This document shows positions 34,211 through 44,045 of a stretch of DNA of 44,050 nucleotides, in pieces. This DNA is from Caulobacter sp. (GTDB lineage Bacteria; Pseudomonadota; Alphaproteobacteria; Caulobacterales; Caulobacteraceae). Numbering within the stretch: the stretch's first letter is position 1; the number at the start of each line of letters is the position of its first letter. The position numbers were made by a program, and so were the translations under genes. The notes below the pieces were generated by a model. That model had not been told where the DNA came from. It did not search any database and saw nothing but the letters and a program-made list of their open reading frames with translations. The stretch covers positions 1-44,050 of the forward strand of contig JAMFTA010000188.1 of the NCBI GenBank assembly GCA_026225565.1. The letters run 5' to 3'.

Positions 34211-35218
34211 ATGCGCCTCGCCATGCTCGCCCCCATCTCCTGGCGCACGCCCCCGCGCCACTATGGGCCCTGGGAGCTGGTCACCAGCCTCCTTACGGAA
34301 GCCTTGGTCGCGCGGGGCGTGGACGTGACCCTCTTCGCCACACTCGACTCCATTACCGCCGGAAAGCTGGCCGGGGTCGTTCCCGCCCCCTACTCAGAAG
34401 ACCCCAGCATCGACCCCAAGGTGTGGGAGGCGCTGCACGTCGCCCACCTGTTCGAGCACGCCTCTGAGTTCGATCTGATCCACAATCAGGCCGACTTCAT
34501 CCCCCTGGTGTTTTCGCGCCTGGTGAAGACGCCGATGGTCACCACCATCCACGGCTTCTCCTCCGAGCAGATCGTCCCCGCCTTCAAGATGTACGAGGAC
34601 CGGATCGCCTACGTGGCCATCAGCGATGCGGACCGCCATGCTGACCTGCGCTACGCCGCCACCATCCACCACGGCGTTCCGATCGACGACTTCCCCTTCG
34701 ATCCCATAGGATCGGAGGACCTGTTGTTCTTCGGCCGCATCCATCCGCACAAGGGCGCGTCCGAATCGGTGGAGGTGGCCCGTCAGTGCGGCAGGCACCT
34801 CGTGATCGCCGGCATCGTGCAGGACGAGCCCTATTTCCGCGAGCGGGTCGAGCCGGCCATCGACGGCGACAAGGTGGTCTACCTCGGCCCGGTCGGCGGC
34901 GAGGTGCGCACCCAGACCCTCGGTGCCGCGCGGGCGCTTCTGCACCTGATCAGTTTCGACGAGCCGTTCGGCCTGTCGGTGATCGAGGCCATGGCCTGCG
35001 GTACGCCGGTGATCGCCTTTAACCGCGGCTCCATGCGCGAGTTGATCGACGACGGAGTGACCGGCTTTCTGGTGGATACGGTGGAGGAGGCGGTAGCCGC
35101 CGTCGCCCGCATCGGCGAGATCGACCGCGCCGCCTGCCGTGCCGCCGTCGCCGCCCGTTTCACGGTGGAGGCGATGGCGGATCGATATATGGCGCTTTAC
35201 CGGACGCTGCTTAGGTAG
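34211..35218 (+). CDS. Glycosyltransferase family 4
   Basis: 335 residues. LAMLAPISWRTPPRHYGPWE is the N-terminal acceptor-side motif and HYGPWE with LFATLDS is common in this subgroup. The donor-binding region reads SFDEPFGLSVIEAMACGTPV, then AFNRGSMRELIDDGVTGFLV, with the EX7E pair of retaining GT-B enzymes. It follows the GH13 gene by 4 bases. With GH130 and GH13 it suggests a system that makes and breaks one small intracellular glycan or surface precursor. Confidence 0.9.
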   Translation: MRLAMLAPISWRTPPRHYGPWELVTSLLTEALVARGVDVTLFATLDSITAGKLAGVVPAPYSEDPSIDPKVWEALHVAHLFEHASEFDLIHNQADFIPLVFSRLVKTPMVTTIHGFSSEQIVPAFKMYEDRIAYVAISDADRHADLRYAATIHHGVPIDDFPFDPIGSEDLLFFGRIHPHKGASESVEVARQCGRHLVIAGIVQDEPYFRERVEPAIDGDKVVYLGPVGGEVRTQTLGAARALLHLISFDEPFGLSVIEAMACGTPVIAFNRGSMRELIDDGVTGFLVDTVEEAVAAVARIGEIDRAACRAAVAARFTVEAMADRYMALYRTLLR

Positions 35219-35272
35219 AGCCACCCTTTTCCCGCAGGCTATCCCCGCATTTCCCGCCCAGCGAAACTCCTC

Positions 35273-35414
35273 GCCGCTCGGGGGAGAGGGAGGGGCCCAT
35301 GGCGATAGCCATGGGAGGGTGAGGGGAACCGCCGCATCGCCCTAAAAGCCCATCTGTCCTATCGCGGCGCCCGTCATCCGGCGCTGCGCGCCACCTTCTC
35401 CCTGCCGGGATGAC
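35273..35414. repeat. Intergenic palindromic repeats, second GTCATCC copy
   Basis: CCCATGGC (35296-35303) pairs perfectly with GCCATGGG (35308-35315) around a GATA loop, inside a purine-rich tract GGGGAGAGGGAGGGG (35281-35295) and GGGAGGGTGAGGGG. Further on, GTCATCC-GG (35373-35381) and CCGGGATGAC (35405-35414) repeat the ends of the element at 147-240. These are non-coding dispersed elements lying between the GT4 and dciA-like genes. Confidence 0.6.
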
Positions 35415-35460
35415 AACCAAATTGAAGGACGATCGATTCGAAAACCGCTATAACCCGCTC

Positions 35461-36006
35461 ATGCGCCGCCCGCTTCCCACCGCCGCCGAAGCCGCTGAAA
35501 TCCTCTCGCGCAAGCGCTCGCTGCCGCCCCGCCGCCCGCCGCCGCCGGTGGGTCGGTCGCTGGGCAAATATCTGAAGGGGCTGGAGCAGAAGTACGGCCA
35601 GAGCGCTGGCGGCCTCTCCGCCCGCTGGCCAGAAATTATCGCCGACGCGCGGCTGCTGCGCTTCACCGAGCCCATGAAGCTGATCAAGCCGCGTGGCGGA
35701 GGCGGCTCGATCCTGGAGCTGAAGGTGGACGGCCCGGCCGCCGCCCTGATCCAGCATCAGGCCGACGACATCCTGGCGCGGGTCAATCTGGTGCTGGGGG
35801 CCGGAACCGTGACCCGCCTGCGCATCGTCCAAGGCCCGGTGAAGCCCCGCCCGGACGCCCCTCAGCCCTTGCGCAAAAAGCGCAAGACCGGACCCCTGGA
35901 CGCCGCCGCCGAAGCCGCCCTGGCTCAGAGCCTGGAGCGGGCGCCCGATGGTCCCTTGAAAGCGGCCCTGTTGAAATTCGGCCGCGCGGTGCTGAGGGAG
36001 GGCTAG
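35461..36006 (+). CDS. DciA-like (DUF721) protein
   Basis: 181 residues from ATG 35461. An in-frame ATG at 35410 lies within the repeat element and is rejected. The N-terminus is basic and Pro/Arg-rich (RKRSLPPRRPPPPVGRSLG). The DUF721 domain follows: LGKYLKGLEQKYGQSAGGLS, RWPEIIADARLL, and LELKVDGPAAALIQHQADDIL. A basic tail (PLRKKRKTGPLDAAAE) ends it. DciA proteins load the DnaB replicative helicase in bacteria without DnaC. It stands directly before the dsbA-like pair and smc, an order I recall for Caulobacterales. Confidence 0.82.
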   Translation: MRRPLPTAAEAAEILSRKRSLPPRRPPPPVGRSLGKYLKGLEQKYGQSAGGLSARWPEIIADARLLRFTEPMKLIKPRGGGGSILELKVDGPAAALIQHQADDILARVNLVLGAGTVTRLRIVQGPVKPRPDAPQPLRKKRKTGPLDAAAEAALAQSLERAPDGPLKAALLKFGRAVLREG

Positions 36007-36089
36007 CCTCTCCAATTGACAAATTGGGCCAGTTGACAAACCCCGCCCATCGCGGCCCAACAACGGAGCGCCGTCGCCTGGAGTAAGTC

Positions 36090-36764
36090 ATGCCGCCCCT
36101 GCTGTTTCGCACCCTCCTGGCCGTCAGCCTTCTGGCCACATTCGGCGTCGCCCAGGCCGATCCGGCCCCGCCCACAGCCCCGGCGCCGACGGTCGCGCTG
36201 CCCGCCCGCATGACGGCGCCGGAATTTCGCCTGGGCGACCCGGCGGCCAAGGTGACGGTAGTGGAATACGCCTCCGACACATGTCCCCACTGCGCGCGCT
36301 TCGCCGCCGAGGTGTTCCCCGCCTTCAAGGCCAAGTACGTGGACACCGGCAAGGTGCTCTATAGCTTCCGTGAATTCCCCACCCAGCCGGTCGACCTGTC
36401 CGCCGCCGGCTTCGTGCTGGCCCGCTGCGCGGGCGAACCCAAGTATTTCGACGTGGTCAACGCCTTGTTCCAGTCGCAAAAGGCCGAGACCGGCCGCGAC
36501 TTCCTGCTGGCCGGGGCCAAGGCGGGGGGGCTCAGCGAGGATCAGGTGAAGGCCTGCCTGAACGACAAGGGGGCGGCGGCCGAACTCGGCGCCCGGGTGC
36601 AGCAGGCCATCGACGTGGAGAAGATCGACGGCACCCCCACCTTCGTCGTCAATGGCGTGAAGATGGCGGACGGGGAAAAGACCCTAAAGGACCTGGACGC
36701 CGCGATTGAGCCGCTTTTGGCCCCCACACCGCATAAAGCTGTGCGCAAGCGCCGCAACGCCTGA
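36090..36764 (+). CDS. DsbA-family periplasmic thioredoxin-fold protein (CPHC)
   Basis: 224 residues. A signal peptide (MPPLLFRTLLAVSLLATFGVAQA) is followed by a Pro/Ala linker and a DsbA domain with DTCPHCARF, active site C65-P-H-C68, and the cis-Pro loop DGTPTFVVNG. The helical insertion contains RCAGEPKYFDVVNALF. It is expected to form or shuffle disulfides in exported proteins. The C-terminus is basic (HKAVRKRRNA). A near-paralogue follows 67 bases downstream, so the pair arose by tandem duplication. Confidence 0.9.
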   Translation: MPPLLFRTLLAVSLLATFGVAQADPAPPTAPAPTVALPARMTAPEFRLGDPAAKVTVVEYASDTCPHCARFAAEVFPAFKAKYVDTGKVLYSFREFPTQPVDLSAAGFVLARCAGEPKYFDVVNALFQSQKAETGRDFLLAGAKAGGLSEDQVKACLNDKGAAAELGARVQQAIDVEKIDGTPTFVVNGVKMADGEKTLKDLDAAIEPLLAPTPHKAVRKRRNA

Positions 36765-36831
36765 GCCGCCGCACGCTAGCGCCAACCGGCGGAATCGGGC
36801 TTACCCTAATGTCTCGCTTGTTGAGGACTTC

Positions 36832-37488
36832 ATGCTGTCATCGATCCGCACCCTCGCCGTGGCCCTCGCCGCCGCCAGCCTCTTGGCCGCCTGCGGCCAG
36901 CATTCGGCCGCTGGCGCATCGTCCGGCGACACGGCCAATAGTGCGGCCCCTGTACTGACCGACGCCGGCGTGGCCTTCGGCAACCCCTCCGCCACGGTAA
37001 AGGTGGTGGAGTACGCTTCCGCCTCCTGCAGCCACTGCGCCCGCTTCGACGCCGAGGTCTTCCCGGGCTTTAAGGCCAAATACATCGACACGGGCCTGGT
37101 CCGCTATGAGTTCCGCGAATTCCTCACCTCGCCCGAGCAGTACGCCGCCGCCGCCTTCGCCTTGGCTCGCTGCGCCGGCCCGGCCAAATATATGAGCGTG
37201 GTCGAGGCCGCCTTCCGCGGCCAGACCGAGATGTTCGCCACCCAGGACATGCGCGGCCCCCTTCTGAAGGTCGCACAGTCGGCCGGCATGAACGAGGACC
37301 AGTTCACCAAGTGCGTCTCCGATCCCGCCGGCCTGAAGGCTATCGCCGACCGGGTGCAGAAGGCCTCCACCGTGGATCACATCGACGGCACCCCCACCAT
37401 CCTGGTCAACGGCAAGCAGGTCGGCCAGGGCGAGATTCCCATGGCCACGCTCGACGCCGCGATCCAACCCCTGCTCGCCAAGAAGTAG
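36832..37488 (+). CDS. DsbA-family lipoprotein (CSHC)
   Basis: 218 residues from ATG 36832 (GAGGA 5 bases before). [20 protein letters not shown] ends in lipobox L-A-A-C with the lipid-modified C21, so it is anchored to a membrane. The DsbA domain shows [12 protein letters not shown] (C66-S-H-C69) and [10 protein letters not shown] with the cis-Pro. It shares most motifs with the preceding gene ([20 protein letters not shown] against CARFAAEVFPAFKAKYVDTG). The CSHC dipeptide should give a different redox potential from CPHC. smc follows after 16 bases. Confidence 0.9.
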   Translation: MLSSIRTLAVALAAASLLAACGQHSAAGASSGDTANSAAPVLTDAGVAFGNPSATVKVVEYASASCSHCARFDAEVFPGFKAKYIDTGLVRYEFREFLTSPEQYAAAAFALARCAGPAKYMSVVEAAFRGQTEMFATQDMRGPLLKVAQSAGMNEDQFTKCVSDPAGLKAIADRVQKASTVDHIDGTPTILVNGKQVGQGEIPMATLDAAIQPLLAKK

Positions 37489-37504
37489 GGCAAAGGGGCG
37501 CGCC

Positions 37505-40500
37505 TTGCATTTTCAGCGCCTGCGCCTCTCGGGCTTCAAGTCCTTCGTCGACGCCACCGAGTTCCGCATCGAGCCGGGGCTGACCGGCATTGTCGGGCCG
37601 AACGGCTGCGGCAAGTCCAACCTTCTGGAGGGCCTGCGCTGGGTCATGGGGGCCACCTCGGCCAAGGCCATGCGCGGCGAGGGGATGGACGATGTGATCT
37701 TCGGCGGCGCCAACGGCCGCCCGTCCCGCAACCACGCCGAAGTCCTGCTGCAGATCGACAACGCCGACCGCACCGCACCGGCCCAATTCAACGACCATCC
37801 GGTGCTGGAGATCACCCGGCGCATCGATCGCGGACAGGGCTCCACCTATCGCGTCAATGGGGTGGAGACCCGGGCCAAGGACGTGCAGCTGCTCTTCGCC
37901 GACGCCTCCACCGGCGCCAACTCCCCCTCACTGGTGCGCCAGGGACAGATTTCCGAACTGATCTCCGCCAAGCCCGCCAACCGCCGGCGCATTCTGGAAG
38001 AGGCGGCGGGGGTCTCGGGCCTGCACAGCCGTCGCCACGAAGCGGACCTGCGATTACGCGCCGCCGAGGTGAACCTCTCCCGCCTCGACGACGTGATGGG
38101 CGAGTTGGACGCGGGTCTCGGCCGACTGAAGCGGGAGGCGCGCCAGGCGGAGAAGTACAAGCGCGTCTCCGCCGAGATTCGCGCCCTGCAGGGGGCGGTG
38201 CTCTATGCCCGTTGGCGCGAAGCCGACCAGGCGCTGAAGACGGCGGTCGAAGGACTGGCTGGCGCGCAAACGCAGGTGGGGCAGACCGCCAGCAAGGCGG
38301 CCATCGCCACCACACAGGCCGCCGATACGGCCGCCAGCCTGCCGCCGCTGCGCGAAGAAGCCGCCGTGGCCGCCGCCGTCTTGCAACGGCTGATCATCGA
38401 GCGCGACCGGATCGAACAGGAAGGGGCCCAGGCCAAGGCCGAGGTCGAGCGGCTGAAGGCCGAGCGCAGCCGCATCGCCGCCGACCAGGCCCGCGAACAG
38501 CACGCCGCCGACGACGCGGGCGCAACCCTGGCCCGCCTCACCCGCGAGTTGAAGGAATTGGAGGCGAGCATCGCCGCAGCGCCGGAACGCACGCCGGAGC
38601 TGGAAGCGGCGCTGAAGGCCTCAGGCCTCGCCCGCGAAGCCGCCGACAGCGCCGTGGAGCGCCTGGCCGCGCAAGCCGCCGCCGACGCCGCCCGCCGCCA
38701 GGCCGCCGTGCAGGCCCTGGAGCAGGCGCAAGCCCGCCAGCGTGCCGCCCGCGCCCGGGTCGACGAGCACCAGGGGCGGCTGAATCGCATCCGCCAGGCG
38801 CTGGAGAAAGCCGAGGCGGATCGCGCCGCCCTGGGCGCCGCCGATCCCAACCGCGCCGCCGCAAACGAGGCTCTGATCAAGGCTGAAGCCGCCTTGACCG
38901 ACGCCCGCGCCGCAGTGGAGGCCGCCGAGGCCGAGCGCGCCCGGGCCATCGCCGCAGAATCCTCCACCCGCGACGCCGCCCGTTCAGCCGAAGACGCCCT
39001 GAGCCGGCGCCGCACCGAGGCCGAAGGGCTGAAGCGGCTGCAGCAGAGCGGGCGCAAGGCGAACTATCCGCCGGCCCTGGATCGAGTGACGCCGGAACGC
39101 GGCTATGAAGCGGCCCTGGCGGCGGCGCTCGGTGAGGACCTGGACGCCGCCCTCGATCCCCGAGCGCCAGCCTATTGGGCGGGGGCTGAGGCGTCGCCGC
39201 CGATCTGGCCCGAGGGCGCAACGCCCCTGGCCGCCCTGGTCGCCGCGCCACCGGCGCTGGCCGCCCGTCTGGCATTGACCGCGCTGGTGGAAGTCGCCGA
39301 CGGCGACCGGATGCAAAAACTGGCCCCGGTCGGCGCTCGCCTGGTCTCCAAGGCCGGGGACCTGTGGCGCTGGGACGGCTTCACCGTGCGCGCCGAAGCG
39401 CCCAAGCCGGCCGCCCTGCGCCTGGCCCAGCGCGCCCGGCTGACGGAGCTGGAGGCTGAGATCGCGGCTGCCGAACCCGGCGCAACCGCCGCCGCCGTTG
39501 CGCACAAGGCCGCCCAGGACAAGGTACGCCAAACCGAAGAGGCGCTGAAGGCCGCCCGCCGGGCCCCCGAAGCCGCTGAGCGGTCTCACTCGCTGGCCCG
39601 CGAGATCGTCGACAAGCTGGCGCGAGACGACGCCCGCCGTGACGCCCAGCGCCAAGCCCTCGGCGACGCCATCGCCCGCTTCCAAGCTGAACTTGCGGAG
39701 GCGGACGCCGCTCTCGCCGCCAGCCACCCCGACGCCGAAGCCGCCGACGCCGCCCTGGCTCTGCTGCGAGACGCCCCCCCGCCCGCGCCGGGCCAGGAGG
39801 CCGCCGCCCTCGCCGCCGCCCGCACCGCCGCCGCCGCCGCGCGCGAGGCTGAGAATCGCGCCCGCGCGACCCTGGACCAAGAGCAACGGGCGCGGGAAGG
39901 GCGCCTTCGCCGGCGAGACGGCCTTGGCCGCGATCACGCCGACTGGAGCAAGCGCGCCGAGGCGGCGCAAAAGCGAATCGCCGCCCTGGATCAAGATTGA
40001 GAGCGCGCCGCTACAGCCCTTCGCGCTGCGGAGGATGCGCCGACCTCGATTCGGACGCGGCTGGAGCGGCTGCTCAGCGAATTCTCCCTGGCCGAGACCC
40101 GCCGCGCCAAGGCCTCCGGCGACCTCGCCGCCGCCGAGACCGCCAGCGCCGCCGCCGAACGGGCCCTGCGCGCCGCCGAGCAGGCCGCCGCCGCCGCCCG
40201 CGAAGCCCGCGCGGCCGCCGAGGCCCGCCTGGCCGGAACGGAGGAGCGCGCCATCGCCCTGGCCGAACAGGTGCGCCAGGCCACGCGGCTGGAGCCCGAA
40301 GCCTTGGGCGAGCGCCTCAAGGCCGAGGCCATCGCCATCCCCGCCGACGCCCAGGGGGTGGAGACCCACATCAGTCATCTGGAGCGTGAGCGCGACGCCC
40401 TGGGCGCCGTGAACCTGCGCGCCGAAGAAGAGGCCGGCGAGGTGGGCCAGCGGCTGGCTGTCATGGAAAGCGAGCGCGCCGACCTAACCGGGGCCATCGC

Positions 40501-41023
40501 GCGCCTGCGCGGCGGCATCAACGAGCTGAACGACGAGGGCCGCGAGCGCCTGCAGGCCGCCTTCCTGCAGATCAACGAGAGCTTCAAGGCCCTGTTCGAG
40601 ACTCTGTTCGAGGGCGGCCAGGCCGAACTGCGGCTCGTCGAATCCGACGATCCGCTGGAGGCCGGCCTGGAGATCTTCGCCTGCCCTCCCGGCAAGCGCA
40701 TGGCGGTGATGAGCCTGATGAGCGGCGGCGAGCAGGCCCTGACCGCCACCGCCCTGATCTTCGCCGTCTTCCTGGCCAACCCCTCCCCCATCTGCGTCTT
40801 GGACGAGGTGGACGCGCCCTTGGACGACGCCAACGTCGACCGCTTCTGCAAGCTCTTGGACGAGATGCGCCAGCGCACCGAGACCCGCTTCATCGCCATC
40901 ACCCACAACCCGGTGACCATGTCCCGCGTCGATCGCCTCTACGGCGTCACCATGGCCGAACGCGGCGTCTCCCAGCTGGTCTCGGTGGACCTGCGCCAGG
41001 CGGAGGCGCTGGCGGCGGAATGA
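37505..41023 (+). CDS. smc: Chromosome segregation ATPase SMC, interrupted by one in-frame TGA
   Basis: SMC is the ATPase core of the condensin that organises the chromosome. The frame runs from TTG 37505 to TGA 41021-41023, 1173 codons including the final stop, near the family's length of about 1150. Walker A is GPNGCGKSN (31-39). The first coiled coil runs to about 510, the hinge is about 515-640 ([20 protein letters not shown] and on), the second coil to about 970. The signature motif [15 protein letters not shown] and Walker [20 protein letters not shown] close the head. Codon 832 is TGA (39998-40000). The frame does not shift: RIAALDQD before and [14 protein letters not shown] after are both normal SMC coil. 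Without read-through the products are an 831-residue piece and a piece from GTG 40271 (250 residues). A C-to-T change of CGA is the simplest cause. Confidence 0.92.
39998..40000 (+). other. In-frame TGA inside smc
   Basis: The context is GCC GCC CTG GAT CAA GAT TGA GAG CGC, in the C-terminal coiled coil. The reading frame is identical before and after it, so it is a nonsense codon or base error, not a frameshift. Confidence 0.9.
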
Positions 41024-42531
41024 GGACAGGGCTGGCGAAGGTCATGGCGATTGCGGCGGCGCTGTTGCTGATCGCCGCCGCGCCCGCCTTCGATCCCAAG
41101 CCGTGGCTGGAGGATTTCGATCAGGCCCAAGCCGCTTTTTCCAGCAAATACGCCAACTTCGAGTGGGCGGTGTTCCAGCGCGAAGCCGATCTGACCGCGT
41201 TGTTCGCCGACACCCGCGCGCGCATCGCCGCCGCCGGCAGCGATGCGGAGGCCAAGGCCGCCTTCGACCGCCGCCTGGGCGACGGTCACGTCGCATTCCA
41301 TTGGCCGGCGGCGTCAAAGGCGGCCACGACCCCGCCCGCCGATCCATGCGCCGCCCTAGGGTATGACGGCGGAATGTCGGGTCGGCCGCTGGCGACCCAC
41401 CTGTCTGGCTATAGCCCCTTGCCCGGCGCGGCCCCGGAGTTTCCTGCCGGAACAATCGGTAAAGGCAAGCGCACCATCGGCGTCATCAAGATCGGACTGT
41501 TCAGTCCGCTCGGCGCGCCGGAGCTTTGTAAGGCGGGTTTGCGGGCCCTCGGGCTAGCTGCGTCAGCCCCTTGCGACGACAGATGTTCGGACAGGGTGGA
41601 ACGCTGGGCGGCTGCGCGCATGACCGAGGATTTTAAGCAGACTCTCGAGGCGCTGAAGAAGGCGGGCGGGCAGACGCTGCTGGTGGACATCGCTCAAAAC
41701 GGAGGCGGCTCGGAATGGGCGGACGCGGCGGCGCAGATGGTGACAGGCGTGCGATTCCAGCAGGAGCGGTTGGCCTTCGTGCGCGGTCCCCATTGGGTGA
41801 AGAAATGGGGCGAGCTGCCGGCCGATCTTCGAAAAGCAGCGGCGACGGCGCCGATTGGCGATCAGGCCAAACTCGCCACGTTCGCCCAACAGGCGGACGC
41901 AAAAGCCAAGATCGCGGCGACGCCATGCTCCTCCGCCGCCTTCTGGCGCGGCGAACGTCCGAGCTGTGATTGGCTTGGCGAAGGTGGTTACGCCACGGGC
42001 TTGATGAGCGAGGCGGACGCCGCAACTTATCGCAGCCGGCCCTGGGCGTCCTTGGTGTTTACCCCGGCGGAGTTTCCCTATCGGGACGGAATTTGGAGCG
42101 GCCCGCTGATCGTCTTGGTGGACGAGGACACCGCCTCCGCCTCGGAGGAATTCGCCGCCGTTCTGCAGGACAGCCACGCGGCCGTCATCTTGGGCGCGCC
42201 GACGGCCGGCGCCGGCTGCGGCCATACCGATGGCGGCACGCCCACCACCCTGGCCCATAGCGGCGGCGTGCTCGTACTGCCAGACTGCGTCCGCCTGCGC
42301 CCCAATGGCGAGAACGAAGTGGTCGGCGTACAGCCAGACGTATTGGTGGGGCTGCGCGGCTTCGATGGAGTCGGTCGGCAAGCCGCCCTTGTTCAGGCTA
42401 AGCTGGGGCAGGCTGAGCGCCTCGCCGCCGCCCTCTGGCGTCGAAACCGGGCCTTTGTCGCACAAGCTTCATTAAATCATAGGGTTAAGGCTGCGCCTGA
42501 TCGTCTTGACGCATCGGGCTCGCGTCTATAG
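41020..42531 (+). CDS. S41-like peptidase (C-terminal-processing/tricorn type)
   Basis: 503 residues. The start ATG overlaps the smc stop (ATGA, 41020-41023). The N-terminus is a signal peptide ([17 protein letters not shown] from the second Met), so the protein is exported. The S41 core is seen in [20 protein letters not shown] and in [20 protein letters not shown], with the likely nucleophile Ser in DTASAS, followed by [16 protein letters not shown]. CtpA-type enzymes have a catalytic Lys in the GxPTxGK loop; here it is Ala (PTAGAG), so the catalytic set differs and may be of the tricorn type or inactive. No PDZ domain was recognised. Several cysteines suggest disulfides. Substrate unknown. 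Confidence 0.8.
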   Translation: MRTGLAKVMAIAAALLLIAAAPAFDPKPWLEDFDQAQAAFSSKYANFEWAVFQREADLTALFADTRARIAAAGSDAEAKAAFDRRLGDGHVAFHWPAASKAATTPPADPCAALGYDGGMSGRPLATHLSGYSPLPGAAPEFPAGTIGKGKRTIGVIKIGLFSPLGAPELCKAGLRALGLAASAPCDDRCSDRVERWAAARMTEDFKQTLEALKKAGGQTLLVDIAQNGGGSEWADAAAQMVTGVRFQQERLAFVRGPHWVKKWGELPADLRKAAATAPIGDQAKLATFAQQADAKAKIAATPCSSAAFWRGERPSCDWLGEGGYATGLMSEADAATYRSRPWASLVFTPAEFPYRDGIWSGPLIVLVDEDTASASEEFAAVLQDSHAAVILGAPTAGAGCGHTDGGTPTTLAHSGGVLVLPDCVRLRPNGENEVVGVQPDVLVGLRGFDGVGRQAALVQAKLGQAERLAAALWRRNRAFVAQASLNHRVKAAPDRLDASGSRL

Positions 42532-42593
42532 GTTCCGCGCGATCTTAGCCGGGCCGCGGCGGCGACGTCGGGTCGATGAGACCTGTCATCATC

Positions 42594-42944
42594 ATGACGC
42601 AGCCGGACAAGCACGACGAGGGGCTCTCGCGCCTCGGCGTGCAACTCGACGACTTCGATGCGAAGCGCGCGCGCAAGGTGAAAGCCTATGGCGAGGCGGA
42701 GGGGGCCAGCGAAGGCTACCGCTTGATGGCGCTGCTGATCGGCGGGGTGATCGGGGGGCTCGGTCTCGGCTGGCTCGTCGACCGGGTGGCGCATACGAGC
42801 CCCTTCGGGCTGATTGGCGGATTGCTGATCGGCACGGCGGCTTCGGTCTATATGATCGTACGCTCCGCATCGCGGGCGAGCGATTCGGTACCCCCAGGGC
42901 CGGCTGCGGCGCCCGCCTTGGACGATGACGATAACGGCGGCTGA
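42594..42944 (+). CDS. atpI: ATP synthase protein I
   Basis: 116 residues from ATG 42594; ATG 42576 is an alternative that adds six residues. Two hydrophobic helices: ALLIGGVIGGLGLGWLVD and GLIGGLLIGTAASVYMIV, separated by RVAHTSPF. A charged N-terminus (DDFDAKRARKVKAYGEAEGA) is typical of the AtpI of alphaproteobacteria. AtpI helps assemble the c-ring. Its position directly before atpB and atpE confirms it. Confidence 0.88.
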   Translation: MTQPDKHDEGLSRLGVQLDDFDAKRARKVKAYGEAEGASEGYRLMALLIGGVIGGLGLGWLVDRVAHTSPFGLIGGLLIGTAASVYMIVRSASRASDSVPPGPAAAPALDDDDNGG

Positions 42945-42978
42945 ACAGAGCCCCATAGATTTGAAGGACGAAGCGCCG

Positions 42979-43752
42979 ATGGCCGCGCCGATGGAGCAGT
43001 TCGAAATCCACAAGGTCGTGCCCTTGCCCACCATTGGCGGCTTCGATCTTTCGATCACCAACACCACCCTGGCCATGTTCGGCGCGGCGGCGGTGATCTG
43101 CGGCTTTTTCGCTTTCGCCTTTCGCACCAAGGCCGTGGTGCCCGGCCGCACCCAGGCCGCCGGCGAAATGCTGTTCGAACTGGTGGACGATCTGGCCGCC
43201 TCGATCATCGGCGAAGCGGAGGCCCGGCCCTACTTCCCACTGGTCTTCACCCTGTTCGCCTTCATCATGACCATGAACATCCTCGGCATGTTCCTGGTGA
43301 TCCCCACCGCAACGTCCCAATTGGCGGTGACCGCGACCCTGGCCTTGATGACCTTCTTCATCGTCATCGCCGTCGGCGTGATCAAGAACGGCCTCGGCTT
43401 CTTCAAGCTGTTCGCCCCCTCGGGCGTGCCCTGGTATCTGCTGTTTTTGATGATCCCGATCGAGATCATCTCCTTCCTGGTGCGCCCCCTCACCCTGGCG
43501 CTGCGGCTCTTCGGCAACATGATCGGCGGGCACGTGGTGCTGAACATCTTCGGCAGTTTCGTCGTCTCGCTCGGCCTCCTGGCCCTCGGCGGCGGGCTGG
43601 CCACCCTCGGCTGGGCGGTCTCCGCCCTCTCGCTCGGCTCGGTGGTGGCCCTGATCGGGCTTGAGTTCATCGTCGCCTTTCTTCAGGCCTTCGTCTTCGC
43701 GGCCCTGACCTGCGTTTACCTGAACGACGTGGTGAACCTGCACCACCACTAG
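42979..43752 (+). CDS. atpB: F0F1 ATP synthase subunit a
   Basis: 257 residues from ATG 42979 (MAAPMEQFEIHKVVPLP, close to the Caulobacter subunit a start). An ATG at 42925 would overlap atpI by 20 bases and is less likely. Five to six membrane helices; the essential proton-channel arginine is R176 in PLTLALRLFGNMIGGH, equal to R210 of E. coli. ALIGLEFIVAFLQAFVFAAL forms the last helix pair. The protein ends in LNDVVNLHHH. It forms the half-channels next to the c-ring in the inner membrane. Confidence 0.95.
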   Translation: MAAPMEQFEIHKVVPLPTIGGFDLSITNTTLAMFGAAAVICGFFAFAFRTKAVVPGRTQAAGEMLFELVDDLAASIIGEAEARPYFPLVFTLFAFIMTMNILGMFLVIPTATSQLAVTATLALMTFFIVIAVGVIKNGLGFFKLFAPSGVPWYLLFLMIPIEIISFLVRPLTLALRLFGNMIGGHVVLNIFGSFVVSLGLLALGGGLATLGWAVSALSLGSVVALIGLEFIVAFLQAFVFAALTCVYLNDVVNLHHH

Positions 43753-43811
43753 GCCATCACGGCGTTCGCTTCTTTCAACCTCCACCAAGCTTCGACCAAG
43801 GGACTATCAAA

Positions 43812-44045
43812 ATGGACGTTACTGCAGCTCGTTACATCGGCGCGGGCCTGGCCATGCTGGGCATGATCGGCGCCGGCATTGGCCTGGGCATCCTCTTCGG
43901 CAACTACCTCTCGGGCGCCCTGCGCAACCCATCCGCCGCCGCTGGCGAGCGCCCCATGCTGTTCCTCGGCATGGCCCTGACCGAGGCCCTGGGCATCTTC
44001 GCCCTGGTTATCGCCTTCCTCATCCTGTTCGTGAAAATCGGTTAG
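43812..44045 (+). CDS. atpE: F0F1 ATP synthase subunit c
   Basis: 77 residues, ATG with AGGGA about 9 bases before. Two transmembrane helices flank the polar loop ALRNPSAAAG (R38-N39-P40). The ion-binding carboxylate is E58 in GMALTEALGIFALV. The first helix has the GxGxG-type glycine repeat (GMIGAGIGLGILFG). The protein forms the proton-driven rotor ring. Its stop lies five bases from the window end; the b subunits would be expected downstream. Confidence 0.96.
   Translation: MDVTAARYIGAGLAMLGMIGAGIGLGILFGNYLSGALRNPSAAAGERPMLFLGMALTEALGIFALVIAFLILFVKIG

Noticed and set aside
35410-35460. Upstream start for the DciA-like gene at 35410
   Set aside because: This ATG is part of the palindromic repeat end (GGGATGAC), has no ribosome site, and adds residues not expected in the family.
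39990-40275. A frameshift in smc
   Set aside because: The frame before and after the stop is the same (both positions are 2 modulo 3), and the residues right after the TGA already read as SMC coil, so it is a nonsense codon.
38984-40378. A 464-codon open frame on the minus strand
   Set aside because: It is antisense to smc, Gly-rich without domains, and follows from the high GC content of the coding strand.
42592-43788. A 398-codon open frame on the minus strand
   Set aside because: It is antisense to atpI and atpB, which are certain, and its translation is a low-complexity charged sequence.
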